DNA from: Vitellaria paradoxa | Lineage: Eukaryota; Streptophyta; Magnoliopsida; Ericales; Sapotaceae | NCBI GenBank assembly: GCA_019916065.1 | Contig: CM034234.1 | Span: 320,963 to 384,962 of the forward strand | DNA: 64,000 nt | Direction of reading: 5' to 3' | Shown here: piece by piece, positions 32,941-45,363 of the stretch | Layout: every line of letters starts with the position of its first letter | Numbering within the stretch: position 1 is the first letter of the stretch | Position numbers and translations under genes: made by a program | Notes under the pieces: model-generated | Told to the model about the DNA's origin: nothing | What the model saw: only the letters and a program-made list of their open reading frames with translations | Databases searched by the model: none

Positions 32941-35726
32941 AGATCCATTTCTTTATTTAAATAATTAAATAACTAAATTGAAAAAATAATTCATGCAGCC
33001 ACTTGTATTTATCCTATATTTATGTTCTGATGCATTTTGTAGCATTTTTGAGATATACGCAGTGGAGAACTTGCACTTTATCTTCTTTTATTTATTCCCT
33101 TGTGAGCTTATTGTTTGCAAATTTGTTTGTGGATGTATGGCTGGATGCATGTGAAGGTACAGTTGTTGCTAGCCTGTAGTCAACAATTTAATAGTACAGC
33201 CAGAAGAAGAGTACAATCTTTTAACAAAATATTAGTATCCTTGAGATGAGGACAAAGTTCTCTATCATTGTGTTAGATAATTGTGATTGCCACGGCGTAT
33301 ATATTATCCTCCTTTTACGACTGATTGAGGACAGGACCTTGCCCCATAATGTTAAACCTTCTGCATAAAAGGCCACTCGCTCGAGGTACCTTTACTGACT
33401 TGTAAGGATAGTGTGGTAGAGACTAGGAAATAAAGTGGAACTTTCAGAAATATATGTTGTATCCAATGTCCAGAATATTTCAGGTAAATTGTCCTCCGTC
33501 AATCCTAATCTCTTAGAATAAAATGCCTAGAAATTTATAATATCTGAGTTTACTTCTAGGCTTTGAGTCTCTCCTTGTATTTAAAAAAAAAAAAATGCTT
33601 AGAATAGTTTCTTTTATTTTACTTCCAAATATTTTCCCTCTAAAATGTTTTTGCTTTTCTATTGATTCCCGGTTCAACCTGACGACTACTGGGAAATCAT
33701 ATCAATCTTCTCGACCCTTGCAGAAAATCTCAACCCGCTATTTTTTTTTTTAGTTGGTTTTATCAACTGAATTGTTGTTTTTTACTCTTTAAAATTTAGA
33801 CAGGATGAACACTATTCCTGGAGTCATCTAAGACTTCTATGTTCTGTATTCTCCAAATTTCTCCTGAGAAACCCTATTGACATCCTTGTCATTGTGGAGT
33901 CATAAGGTTTCTCTACATGGTTGTCTTCTGATTATTCCACTTGATGAAGCATTTGGAGCTTTTTGGATGATGCGAGGCTTGCTGTTTTCAAGGACCCATC
34001 TATGGCCCTGGCCCTCGTGAATTGCAGAGTTTTTGTGCCTGTAGGTTCCGAATAGATTTTATTTATTTATTTATTTTTCCTTCTTAACATTGAAAAGCTC
34101 TCAAAACAATAGTTGACGTGGATAGTGCTTTATAGACTATTTAAGAAATTATAATTAAATAATGAAAGTATTATGTCAAATGATATGTCTGAGAATATGC
34201 GAAGACGAATGGTACACTTGAACCTGCCAGGAGAAGATGGCCTCATGTTGAAGCAATATGCCAATATATATATATATATATATGTATATATAAAGGCTTT
34301 GAACTGATCTTATGTTGGTCCATTTTCTTGGTAACCTGTCCATACTCAATCTTGTTGATATTCACTGAGAGTCTGAGAGGACAAATCCAACTGAGAAATG
34401 GAAAATAATTTCCTTTTAGATTTTCTATTGTTAGGGCAAAACCACTAAATCTATTAAGTCTATTCTGTTGCTTTGGACTCTATTGGTACTCAAGGAAGGT
34501 GAATTGATTATCCACCAGACTTTCATTTTAAGAGATTTTAATGGAGTGTTAACAGATGCTTTGTGTAGGTTTCACCAATGTAGTATTATATTGACGGGAA
34601 CTATTTAGTTTTCAAGCCAAAATGTAGTGAAAAAGATTGGCAAATTTGAAATTACTTATTTATTTATTTATTTATAATTTTCTTTGCCGGTGTAAGTTGC
34701 CTAGAACTTACGTCAATCGAGTGTATAGACTGTTGAAAATTCAAAATCAGTGTATGTGTGTGTGTTTTTTTTGTTTTTTTTTTTTGGTTTTTTTTTTGGG
34801 GGGGGGGGGGGGGAGGCTGGGGAGGTCCGTAAATATCTAGCAAATGGAACTGGTGTAAGAAAAAAATGCAAATTTGTTGGTGGTTTGTGACTAGGTTCCG
34901 TATTCCAATATATTATATGAAGACTACAAAAATAAAAGAGTCAGATTAATGTAAATATCTAACAAGCTCAGGACTAGAATTTGAGTTTAGTGAATATTCC
35001 TTGGGGGGTGAGTTATAGGGCTTCTTCTAAACATTAGGTTGTATACAAAAACTCTCTCTTATATTAAAATCTTACATTAACCTCCTTTATTTTGAAAATA
35101 TTGTTGTAATTGAACTCTTTTAGGGTAATTTTTATTAGTTAACCGTGTAGCACCATTAAAATATTGTGTTTAAAGACATTTTTAATCTTATCTTAAGTAT
35201 TAAGGACAAAACAGAAGGTTTAAATTTTTCTTTACACTCACTATCGCTCTCCATTCAACTTCTCTACTTAAAGTGTGGTTAAAAAAAAAAATTCCTTAAT
35301 TTTAATATTGTTAAAGTCTGTGAAGTATATTATTTCATATATCTTAAAATTTTCAAATTATATTATTAAACCAAACCCTTGTTCTCTCAAGATTTTCATC
35401 TACCCTCTAAGATATGTTTATTTTAACCAAATAAATAGTTAAAAATATTCCAATTCCCTATCAAAATTTTTGTTGGTGTCTATTAGTGGGGCATGAAGCA
35501 GAGCATCAAAAGCAGAGCACCAAAATGTGTGGAGTTGTGCCGCAGATTCTGCATGTGGTTGAGTGTTTTTGTGTTGCAGTGGCTGAGCCATGGCTCTCGG
35601 GTAAGGACAAAGCTATGTATGAATATTCACGATCTTAAAAATCATAGTAAATGTCCAATATTTTCAATTGGATGTTTTTATACGTAGGAGATTCTTCCGC
35701 CCAACCGATTCTCCGCCCAACTAATG
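32941..35726. other. Intergenic, 3' UTR of LEA_2 then no gene recognised
   Basis: The first few hundred bases are probably the LEA_2 3' UTR. Beyond this the sequence is AT-rich with a (TA)n tract near 34264-34290, (GT)n and T runs, and a 16-base G run at about 34798-34813. No frame with a recognised product. Confidence 0.55.
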
Positions 35727-36506
35727 TTGTTAAAATCAAAATTTTACTTAAAATTGGTGGAGAATCGGTAAAATCGAATCGTAAAATCATAAAATTTTAT
35801 TTACAACTGACCTTATAAAACCATAGTCTATATAACATAATATTTTAATATTTAGAGTTTTCAATTTGATATGATCATGTGATCCAATGGAAAGATACTT
35901 CTCTTATGACTAGTAGTGTGGGTTTGAATCTCACATTCGTAAATTAGCAAAAACAAATTTCCCAACAAAAAAAAAAAAAAAAACTTTCTTACAACAACAA
36001 ATTTTTCATAAAAATCTATGAAAATAATGAGAAGGTAGAGGGATTTAAAAAAATGAAATGAAAGAAAAAAATGAATAAGACTGGAGAGGTGAATCCATAC
36101 AATCTAGGGTGACTCGTTGGAGACTTGCACCGATAGAAAATGACTTTCTAATATCCAATTTTCGCACTAGCAGCAAGGCTCGTACCACATATCGTTGCAC
36201 TCGAAAAACTTTTTCCTCGCACAAATGTTTGGTCTTTGCTCCTTCATCAAACTGATCTATTAGCGTGAGGGTTTTGAACTTTGCTTTTTAGTTTCGCCTC
36301 CATTAATTTGTTATAATTATAAAAAAAAAACTAACATTTGTAAAATCGTAAAATCGTATATGAAATTGTAATTTTATCGATTTTATTTCTTAAAATTGTT
36401 TTTTTATCTATTTTACCCCAAAAACGATTTTGATGCGATTTAATAAGGTTTTGCACTATAAAATCGTAAAATTATACAATTTTACGATCTAAATTGGAAT
36501 TTTAAC
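35727..36506. mobile_element. Possible DNA transposon (MITE-like) with ATCGTAAAATCG subterminal repeats
   Basis: The left end GTTGTTAAAATCAAAATTTTA and the right end, read inward as GTTGTTAAAATTCCAATTTA, form an inverted pair. Both flanks are packed with AAATCGTAAAATCG-type words. The interior contains a tRNA-promoter-like pair (TGATCCAATGG at about 35879 and GGTTTGAATCTCAC at about 35921) followed by A runs, suggesting an embedded tRNA-derived SINE. No TSD was confirmed. Confidence 0.4.
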
Positions 36507-37172
36507 AACTTTACTCCTAACCCCCTCTACCACAAAGTATTGACCTTAGCTAATTCGGTCTCCTTTGTTAAAGATTCTTGGCTCCATTGCTTAAGTGTGG
36601 TCTCCTGCTGCACCTTCCTGGGTTGGAGTGGAGACTCGCTTGGTTCTCTACATTGTAGCTGCAGGTGGAGATTAGGGATGTTTTGATCTGGTGCTTGGGG
36701 TTTAAATGAGGCTCATGTAACTCTTATTGGACTGGTGCAGGGTAAACATAGAGTCAGTTTTTTCCCACCTCTATTGAGTAAAACATGTTGAGCCAAAATT
36801 TTCTTTGTATAAAATTTACTTGATTTAGATTAAAAAAGTCAAGCGATTTTATGAAATCATGTGTTATGACTCGAATTCATATTCAGTTTTACTTTCAAAA
36901 GTAGTTAATAATTGAATCTAATTTTTGTTATTATTTTTGTACTTTGATCTATATATATATATATATATGTGCAGTTGTTGAAATAATTTCGAATGACTTC
37001 TTTAAAATGAATTTCTTAAGAAGTCAATTATTTAATATCAAAAACTCAGTTTTGATTCTTTGAAATATATCTATTATTTATTTTATCTTTATTCTTTATG
37101 TATATATGTTGTATTTTAATTAAAAATTATAGTCTTTCAACCATTGATTATTTATATTATTTTATTTATTCA
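36507..37172. other. Intergenic, no gene recognised
   Basis: AT-rich with a (TA)n tract near 36950-36968. Confidence 0.6.
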
Positions 37173-37177
37173 ATTAT
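37173..37177. repeat. Left TSD of Tat copy 1
   Basis: ATTAT, matching 49383-49387. Confidence 0.85.
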
Positions 37178-38084
37178 TGTTGGGCAAAATAATACTTAGA
37201 TGTACGGATGCCGAACAAGTGAAGTCAATGCGCCACGTGGCCCAATGTCGAGCATATTTGTGTGAGCCACATAGTCATTCACCGAGCACGTTGCATCGTG
37301 ACACGTGGCGTCCTGCCGAACAGCTGATTAATGGCACGAGAGTTCCACGTGAGTGTTATACACGAACACATGTCTTAGGGTTAATATTCCAAAGGATACC
37401 CTAAACCTCAGCACCAATGAATAGTATGTTGCTACGTGGCTATAGCCGAGGACCTCAATAGCTTGTTTGTTCGGCCCATCCATTGGCGGCTAGTAAATGT
37501 TGAACCTAGGACCCACAGCCTTTAAAGAGGGCTTATGACCATAAATGCACCGTAGTTAAGACTGAACTGGGTATTTATCTCTGAGAAAGTAACTAAGTCA
37601 GTTCATCTCGTCACGAGTAGTTGGCGGATGTGACAGGAAGACAGTCTGACCCTGAAATTCTGTTGTAATGCCGTGTTAAGCCACCAGAAGCATTAAATGA
37701 GAGGCATGGTGTATTAAATGAGAGGTTTGAGGCATTAAATGAACGGGAAGGGCATTTAAAGCAAGGATGGAAAAAAAGGAACACGGAAGTGTGCGTAATG
37801 TCAAATCGCAGGTTTGCTTTAATTATTATTCAAGTTACTATAAATAGAACATTCCACTGAACAACAGAGGTAAGTTGATTATTGCCAACTTAAGCTGTTA
37901 CTTATTTCTTCTCTGAAAAGCTCTCTTCTTTGAGCGACTTGCTGACTTAAGCATCGGAGGGTTTTCCGCCCAGAGACCCCCACTCCGGCCGTAACCTTTC
38001 TTTCTGTCTTTGTTTGGCAGGTCGGCGATTGCATTTTCGGTTGGCGTGGTCAGCAGTTTCGGCGGTATTTTTTGCTGCCGAACA
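37178..38084 (+). repeat. 5' LTR of Tat copy 1
   Basis: 907 bp, TG...CA ends. A likely TATA region is CTATAAATAGAACATTCC near 37839-37856. By eye it differs from the 3' LTR at about 30 positions, mostly transitions. Confidence 0.95.
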
Positions 38085-38085
38085 T

Positions 38086-38103
38086 TTGGCGCCCACCGTG
38101 GGG
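38086..38103 (+). promoter_or_regulatory. Primer-binding site of Tat copy 1
   Basis: TTGGCGCCCACCGTGGGG directly after the 5' LTR, conserved in copy 2. The priming tRNA was not determined. Confidence 0.75.
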
Positions 38104-38180
38104 TCGTTGTTTAGCCCAGTATTGTTGTTCACCAGCTTTTTTCTTGTTTCTTTGTTAAGTCTCTAGTATTTGTCCACATA

Positions 38181-39809
38181 ATGACTTCAGGAGGAAACAC
38201 TACTCCACCATCATCTCTACGGGTAGGGGACGGTTCCACTCCTGCCAAAACTAAAGGGAGTGTGCTGGTTATCCGGACTCCAGGTCTAGAGCATGCCAGG
38301 AGAAGGAAAATGGAGGACCCTGAGGCACTGAAACGGAGAGAGGAGTTGATGGCTAAGGCCAATAAGAAGCAAGCAGAATTGGAGGAGATTCTGCTGGAAT
38401 TAAGTAAAGAGAAGGGAAAGTCTACTGCTAGCCATGCAGCCGATTCTGATCGATTTGACTCAGAATCTGACGAAAGTTACGATGCTCTTTACGAGGACCC
38501 CACTGAAGAAGATGACGGGGACGCTCATGAACAAGAGGAGGTACGTTCCCGCTCACGACGTGATGTCACTCCTTCCAAAAAGGGCTCGCGTCACGTTAAA
38601 ATAATAACAAAACGTGGCGTGAGATCCGATGCTGACCTGCTCGCCAAAGTGCACCATAAAAAGAGTTACTCCAAAAGGGCCCCGGAGGCACACTCAGAAG
38701 AAGCAGAAAGCTCAGAGCAAGAAGAGGTAACTTTGAAACGAAAGAAGGCGGGTAAAGCAAAAGTAGAGGATTGGGGGCAAGAAGAGGAATGGGGTGCTCA
38801 GGGCCAGAGCACACGTATGATGGCAAGGAAAGCCTTGGGGCGGATCTCTGCCTCTCCATTCATTGACGAAATAACTGACGCAGAGCCTCCGGAGAAGTTC
38901 CAAACTCCAAGGCTTAACCTCTATGATGGAAGAATTGACCCCCTGGCCCATTACCGCCATTACATGCAGGCCATGACATTATGGAGCAGCAACGACCATC
39001 TTATGTGCAGAGTATTCCCTTCCAGTTTGGGGGATACAGCACTTCAGTGGTTCCATAAACTACCCCCTGGCAGTATCCGGAGTTGGCAGCAACTGGCAGA
39101 GGAGTTCGTCACTCGGTTTTTGGCTAACACAAAACAGCCCAAAACAGCTGACGTTCTCCTCACGATGAAAAGAAAACCCGGGGAATCATTGAGAGATTAT
39201 TCCCGCCACTACCTGGAGCTTTACAACGAGTTGAGAGAATGCTTGGAGCAATTGGCCGTAACTTCATTTAAGCTAGGGTTGCGGAAGGAGGATAGGCTGT
39301 GGCTCTCCTTGACCAAAAAGCCCGCGGCCAACATGTCAGATCTTATGTGCCTGATTGAAAAATACGCCAAGGTGGAGGACGAGACACAGCCGGCCGAGCA
39401 AAAAGAAAGGAGATCCCAAGGCCAAAGAAGAGATAAAAGCCGGGGAGGAGGCCGCCGATTCGTAGATGAAGAGAAGTCCATCTTCGAAGTAGTCAATACG
39501 GTGTTCAAGATATCGATTTTCAAGATCCTCCCTCAAATAAGAAGTAAGCCATATTTCGGATGGCCCGGAAAGCTGCTGGACTTCCCTGGAAAGGAGAGTT
39601 CCAAGAATTATTGCGCGTATCATCAAGACAAGGGGCATCGCACCGGAGTCTGCCGATCGTTGCGGCATCATCTGGAGGAATTGGTGCGCAAGGGCCACCT
39701 TAAAGAGTTCATAGATGAGGGCAGAACTAGAGAAGCAACCCCACAGGACAGAGAGCCAAGGAGGCAACGAGAAGAGACTGCCGGCGAGGAGACTGCCGAG
39801 GAGGTGTAA
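38181..39809 (+). pseudogene. gag part of Tat gag-pol polyprotein, copy 1
   Basis: 542 codons. A Lys/Glu/Ser-rich N-terminus precedes the retrotransposon gag core (LNLYDGRIDPLAHYRHYMQA, ALQWFHKLPPGSIRSWQQL, LLTMKRKPGESLRDYSRHYL). A histidine/cysteine motif CAYHQDKGHRTGVC follows near codon 480. It ends at a TAA that is CAA in copy 2. The protease frame continues in the same register after this stop, so the ancestral product was one gag-pol polyprotein. Confidence 0.88.
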
Positions 39810-42800
39810 CCCCCACCAAGAGCCAGGGCACGTAGAGATGTCCCAAGACCTGCAGTCATCCACGTGATCCATATGGAGCAGCGACCCCAGAGTGTCATTG
39901 ACCATGCCCCTAATCCACAAAGTCAAGAGATTTTAGGCGTGGCAGGCCAGCCGAGCAAACGTCCGAGAAAAGCCGTCATGGAGGGAATCACCTTTCATGA
40001 AGATGAGTATTCTGGTGTTCAGCTGCCGCACAATGACGCCTTGGTAATCACTCTGGGCATGTTCGACTCCGAAGTAAGGAGAATTCTGGTGGACGCAGGA
40101 AGCTCAACAGAAGTCATGTTCCTGAGCTTATTTAAGAAGCTCGGATTAACTGAAGAGGATCTGGAACCGACAGAGTGCCCACTCATAGGATTCAATTCTG
40201 CCCCTATTTGGCATCTGGGCAGAGTTGTCATTCCTGTCCGTATGGGTCCAGTAGAGCAAGAGGTTAAGTTCACTGTTGTGGATTCCCCTTCTTCCTACAA
40301 CGCCATAGTAGGAAGGTCGTGGATTCATGCTTTGAAGGCGGTCCCCTCAACCTACCACCAGGTGCTGAAGTTCCCCTATTGTGGGGAAGTGATTTCTATT
40401 TTGGGGGATCAAAATATTTCTCAAAAGTGTTTCACTGCAGCCCTAAAATCCAAGACCATTCCCGAGCAAGTCCAACTGACGGAGCTTCCCAAGGACGCCC
40501 CGAAGATTGATGATGTCGGCGGTGATCCACAGAAGAAAGCCATAGAAGGCTTGGAGAAATATCAAATTGGCCTCGCTGAGGATGACAAATTCTTCCTGAT
40601 CGGTACAAACCTTTGCGCCGAGGAGAAACTGGAGCTAACAGAGATGCTCTTGAAGAATATTGGAACATTCGCCTGGACTCCGCATGAAATGCCAGGTATT
40701 TCCCCCGAAATTATGACTCATAAGTTGAATGTGAATTTAGGGGTAAAACCTGTGGTACAAAAGGCAAGGCGGTCAGCTCTCCAGCATGCGGAGGCTGTCA
40801 TAGAGGAGGTCGGCCGATTGTTAGAGGCTGAGGCCATCCAGGAAGTCTCATACCCGGAGTGGTTGGCCAATACAGTCGTGGTCAAAAAGAAGAACAGGAA
40901 ATGGAGAGTCTGCGTAGACTACACAGACCTGAATAAGGCCTGCCCGAAGGATCCATTCCCCCTACCAAAGATCGACCAACTTGTTGACTCAACCGCTGGA
41001 TGTTCCAGGATGTCGTTCCTGGACATATCACCAGATCCCCATGTTCGGCCCTGATGAGGAGAAGACTTCTTTCATAACCCCTCGAGGCATATACTGTTAC
41101 AAGGTTATGCCATTCGGATTGAAGAACGCTGGAGCCACCTATCAATGGTTAGTTACGAAAATATTCAAAGAAGACATCCGACAGACGATGGAGGTCTACA
41201 TTGATGATATGGTGGTGAAAAGCAAGGAGCCGAACACTCATCTCCAACATCTCCAGCATGTTTTTCTACCCTTGATCGGTATGGGTTAAAATTAAATGCT
41301 GTCAAGTGCGCCTTTGGAGTTGGCTCGGGTAAATTTTTGGGCCACTTGGTGAGTAGAAGGGGAATTGAGGCTGATCCTGATCAAATACGTGCCATCCAAT
41401 CTGTTTCTCCTCCACGCACTAAAAAAGAAGTCCAGAAGCTCACAGGGATGGTGGCGGCGCTCAATCGGTTCATCAGTAGGTCATCTGACAAGTGCCGACC
41501 ATTCTTCAGACTGCTCAAAGGAGCCAATAAGATGTAATGGGATGTTGAGGCGGACGCGGCACTGGAGAAGCTTAAAGAATACCTGACAACTGTCCCGATA
41601 TTATCAACACCGCAGCCGGAGAATATTTTGCAACTATATCCGGCAGTTTCAGAACATGCAGTCAGTGCCGTCCTACTGAGAGAGGAACAGGGGAAGCAGC
41701 ATCCTATCTACTATGTGAGCAAAATAATGCAAGAGGCGGAGACCAGATACCTTCCCCTAGAGAAGCTGACTTTGGCATTGATAATGGCGTCTAGGAAGTT
41801 AGCCCATTACTTCCATGCACACACCATTCAAGTAGTCACCAATCAGCCAATTGGCCATATTTTAAAGAGGGCTGATGTGTCTGGTCGGGTGGCAAAATTG
41901 GCAGTTTTTCTCGGGGCATTTGACATAAAATTCATTTCAAGAACTGCAATAAAGGCTCAAGTTTTGGCCGATTTTGTAGCAGAATTCACCACACCAGCCC
42001 CTAGCCCAACAGAAGAAGTATGGCAAGTGGAAATAAAGTCTGCCCCAGCCGAACACGTTGATGCCGAACAACCTTGGTAAATTGAGGTTGATGGATCTTC
42101 GTCTAGGAAAGGCGGCGGTGTAGGCATTGTTCTGACTACCCCGGAGGGGATCACCATAGAATACGCAATAAAGCTTGAATTCGAGGTCACTAATAATGAA
42201 GCAGAGTATGAAGCTCTCTTAGCCGGGCTCAACATTGCTCGGCGATTAATGGCAAACGATGTTGTAATAAAGACTGACTCTCAGCTGGTTGCCAATCAGC
42301 TAAATGGTGAGTATATGGCTAGAAGTGAGAAGATGGCAGAGTATTTACAAGTGGCAAAGAAGAAAATTGAAGGCTTTAATAAAGTTAGCGTGGAGCTCAT
42401 TGGGAGAGATCGTAATGCTCACGCTGACGCACTGGCAACGCTGGCTACATCTTCTCGAATAAGGCTAACTGATCAGGTTTTCATGGAAGTTCTAAAGAGG
42501 CCGAGCATAACGAAAGATGAGGAGGTAATGTGTGCTGACTTAGCCCCATCTTGGATGGATCCAATCATTGTTTACCTGAAGGACGGGACTCTCCCCCGAG
42601 GACAAAACAGAAGCGAAGAAGCTGCGAATAAAAGCTACCAGGTTTTGGCTCTCTCCTGACCATAAGCTATACAAGAAGTCCTTCACAGGTCCCTATCTTC
42701 TTTGTGTTCATCCTGACAAAGTGCAAGACTTCCTCTATGAGCTTCATGAATGGGTCTGTGGGGCACATACTGGGGGCAGATCACTGGCGCACCGAGCAAT

Positions 42801-43788
42801 CACACAAGGGTATTGGTGGCCGAAGATGGGGTATGATGCTCAAGCATATGCTCGGAGATGCAAGAAATGCCAAAAGTTCGCTCCCATTCCTCACCAGCCA
42901 GCCCAAGAACTCAGTTCGCTGACTAGTCCTTGGCTGTTCGCTCAATGGGGACTCGACATTGTGGGACCCCTGCCTACTGCTTCGGGAAATAGAAAGTTTT
43001 AGTGGTCGGCATCGACTACTTTACTAAGTGGGTAGAAGCAGAACCTTTAGCTCACATCAGATGCTGATACCATTCGATTTATTTGGAAGAACATCATTAC
43101 CAGGTATGGCATCCCTAGGACACTTATTTTCGACAATGGGACGCAATTTGACAGTGCCCCATTTAGGGAGTATTGTTCTAGATATGGAATCTAGAATATT
43201 TACTCTACACCAGCTTACCCCCAGAGCAATGGTCAAGCCGAAGCTACAAACAAGGTCATTCTCAATGGGATCAAGAAAAGACTGGAAGCGGCAAAGGGGA
43301 AATGGGTGGAAGAATTGCCATCAGTGCTGTGGACATACCGAACAACCCCTAGAAGATCAACTGGAGAATCTCCCTTCTCTCTGGCTTATGGAGTTGAAGC
43401 CGTCATCCCGTTGGAAGTGGGCCTGTCGAGCATCAGAACTCTAGCATTTGATAAAGGGGAGAATGATAAAGCTATGGCAATGAGTCTAGATCTAATTGAT
43501 GAAAGAAGGGAACTGGCCACACTGAGGTTAGCCAACTACCAACAAGAGACAAGGAAGAAATTTAATAAAGGGGTCAGACATAGAGAATTCAGCACTGGCG
43601 ACTGGGTGTTGAGAAAATTGATGGGAAGCAGGAAAGATCAAACCGAAGGAAAGCTTGGAGCTAATTGGGAAGGACCATTCCTCGTCTCGGAGGTGCTCGG
43701 CAATGGTGCTTACAAGTTAACTGACATGGGAGGAAAGCCGATCAAAAGACCATGGAATATAGCCCATCTAAAGTTGTACTATCATTGA
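39810..43788 (+). pseudogene. pol of Tat copy 1 (protease, RT, RNase H x2, integrase), broken
   Basis: The protease has LVDAGSS near 40090. The reverse transcriptase reads WRVCVDYTDLNKACPKDPFP, then an 11-bp deletion at about 41028 shifts the frame. PFGLKNAGATY and an intact YIDD at about 41200 follow. Another single-base loss near 41265 and stops at 41535 and 42078 follow. The second RNase H-like domain reads EVDGSSSRKGGGVG and NNEAEYEALLAGL. A one-base insertion near 42590 precedes the integrase, whose zinc-binding HHCC region is near 42747-42880 (WWPKMGY, CKKCQKF). Its DDE core is split by more frameshifts, with YSTPAYPQSNGQAEATNKV-like words near 43205. The C-terminal open piece 43306-43788 ends with IAHLKLYY. 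Confidence 0.88.
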
Positions 43789-43994
43789 TATTATTGTACA
43801 TTTATTGTTAAAGACTTTGTACATTTATTGAAAAGCCATTCTTTTGTAAACAATTAAAGCAATTTCAAAAGCTTGAGACAACTCCCTGCTTAGCAAAAAG
43901 ACGCCACATTTCTTTGAGTGGTGGCCTGGAAAAGAGCCATGCTCGGCTTGCCGAGCATTGGCACAAAAAATGCCACATCCCTTTGGATGTTGGT

Positions 43995-44480
43995 TCAACT
44001 CTGGTTTATTTATCGACCAGGGATTCTCTTTAAACTGGGATTCAATTCCCCAGTTTTCTGAAAAAGATTATCAAAAGGAGCCACGCTCAACTTGCCGAAC
44101 ATTTGTACATTCCTGGTTTATTGACTGACCAGGTATTGTCTTTAAACTGGGATTCAATTCCCCAGTTTTCTGAAAAGAATTATCAAAAGGAGCCACGCTC
44201 GGCTTGCCGAACGTTGGTACATTCCTGGTTTATTGACTGACCAGGTATTCTCTTTGAACTGGGATTCAATTTTTCAGTTTTCTGAAAAATTTATCAAAAG
44301 GAGCCACGCTCGGGTTGTCGAACGTTGGTACATTCCTGGTTTATTGACTGACCAGGTATTCTCTTTAAACTGGGATTCAATTCCCCAGTTTTCTGAAAAG
44401 GATTATCAAAAGGAACCATGCTCGGTTTGCCGACCATTGGTACAGAAAGAATCCACATCATTTCTGCTGTTAGCCCAATC
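43995..44480 (+). repeat. Tandem repeat of about 111 bp in the untranslated part of Tat copy 1
   Basis: TCCTGGTTTATTGACTGACC recurs at 44111, 44223 and 44334, with weaker versions near 43998 and 44480. Each unit contains AAACTGGGATTCAATTCCCC, CAGTTTTCTGAAAA, ATTATCAAAAGGAGCCACGC and a GCCGAACGTTGGTAC word. Such satellites between integrase and 3' LTR are common in Tat elements. Confidence 0.88.
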
Positions 44481-45363
44481 CTGGTTTATTTATTGACCAG
44501 ACATTCTCTTTAAGCCAAGATTCAATTCCTTGGTTTATTGATTAGAAAGAAAAGAAGCCACGCTCAGTTTTCGTAGCGTCGGTACAATAGAAGCAAAAGC
44601 TCTCACAACACAAAGAATCATTACAAGGAAGCTCGGCCCTGATGTGAAAAAGTCCTCGTATCATAAAGATTCACTTCTCCGATGCTCGGCATGAAATTGA
44701 AAAGCGAAATTTTGTCAAAAAGTAGATTCCTCCGTTATTATATGAAAGCTGGAGGACAGCCGAACTCATTGAGGTATGTGAGATTTATTAAAGTTATGCC
44801 TCTTTAGCAAAAGCTTGAAGTTACTTGATGAAAAGCAAACAACTATGTGAATTTGTTATCCTTGAAAGACTTGATGTTTAAAGCATTTCTGTTAAAACTT
44901 ATGGTTGCTCGGCTAATTGGTACAAATCCATTCACGGTACATATTTCAACACAAGCATAAAACATATAAATAGAAAGACAGACTCCCAATAGGAAACAAA
45001 AAGCTTTTATTACGTGTTTCAGAGTACAATTACAATATACTTTACATAATTGTCAATCGAAGAGGCTATCCTAAACCCAAGATGAGGCATTAGCATTTGT
45101 TATAAGGGTTTGTAGCTATCTCGTATGAAAAAACATCAAGGTACTCCTCGGCTGCACCCCCTATAACTTCGTCAGCAACCAAGTCAAAGTATTCTCCAAT
45201 CAATTCATCAGCAGTTCTAAAGAAGCAAAGACATGGAAAAACGAAGCGAGATTAGAGAAAAACCAAAAGTATTTTCATTCATTCAGAGTCAAAAGCTTTA
45301 CGTAGTTTGTTACATTGTTACATCTGAATTGAATAAAAAAGCAAAACAAGAATACAAAGAGGC

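Noticed and set aside
34798..34813. 16-base G run (and C runs at 14674 and 51500) as a structural signal
   Set aside because: Homopolymers next to simple repeats; length may be unreliable in sequencing and no feature depends on them.
35879..35940. A genuine tRNA gene suggested by B-box-like GGTTTGAATCTC
   Set aside because: No cloverleaf can be drawn: acceptor and anticodon stems are absent. A SINE-type promoter is more likely.
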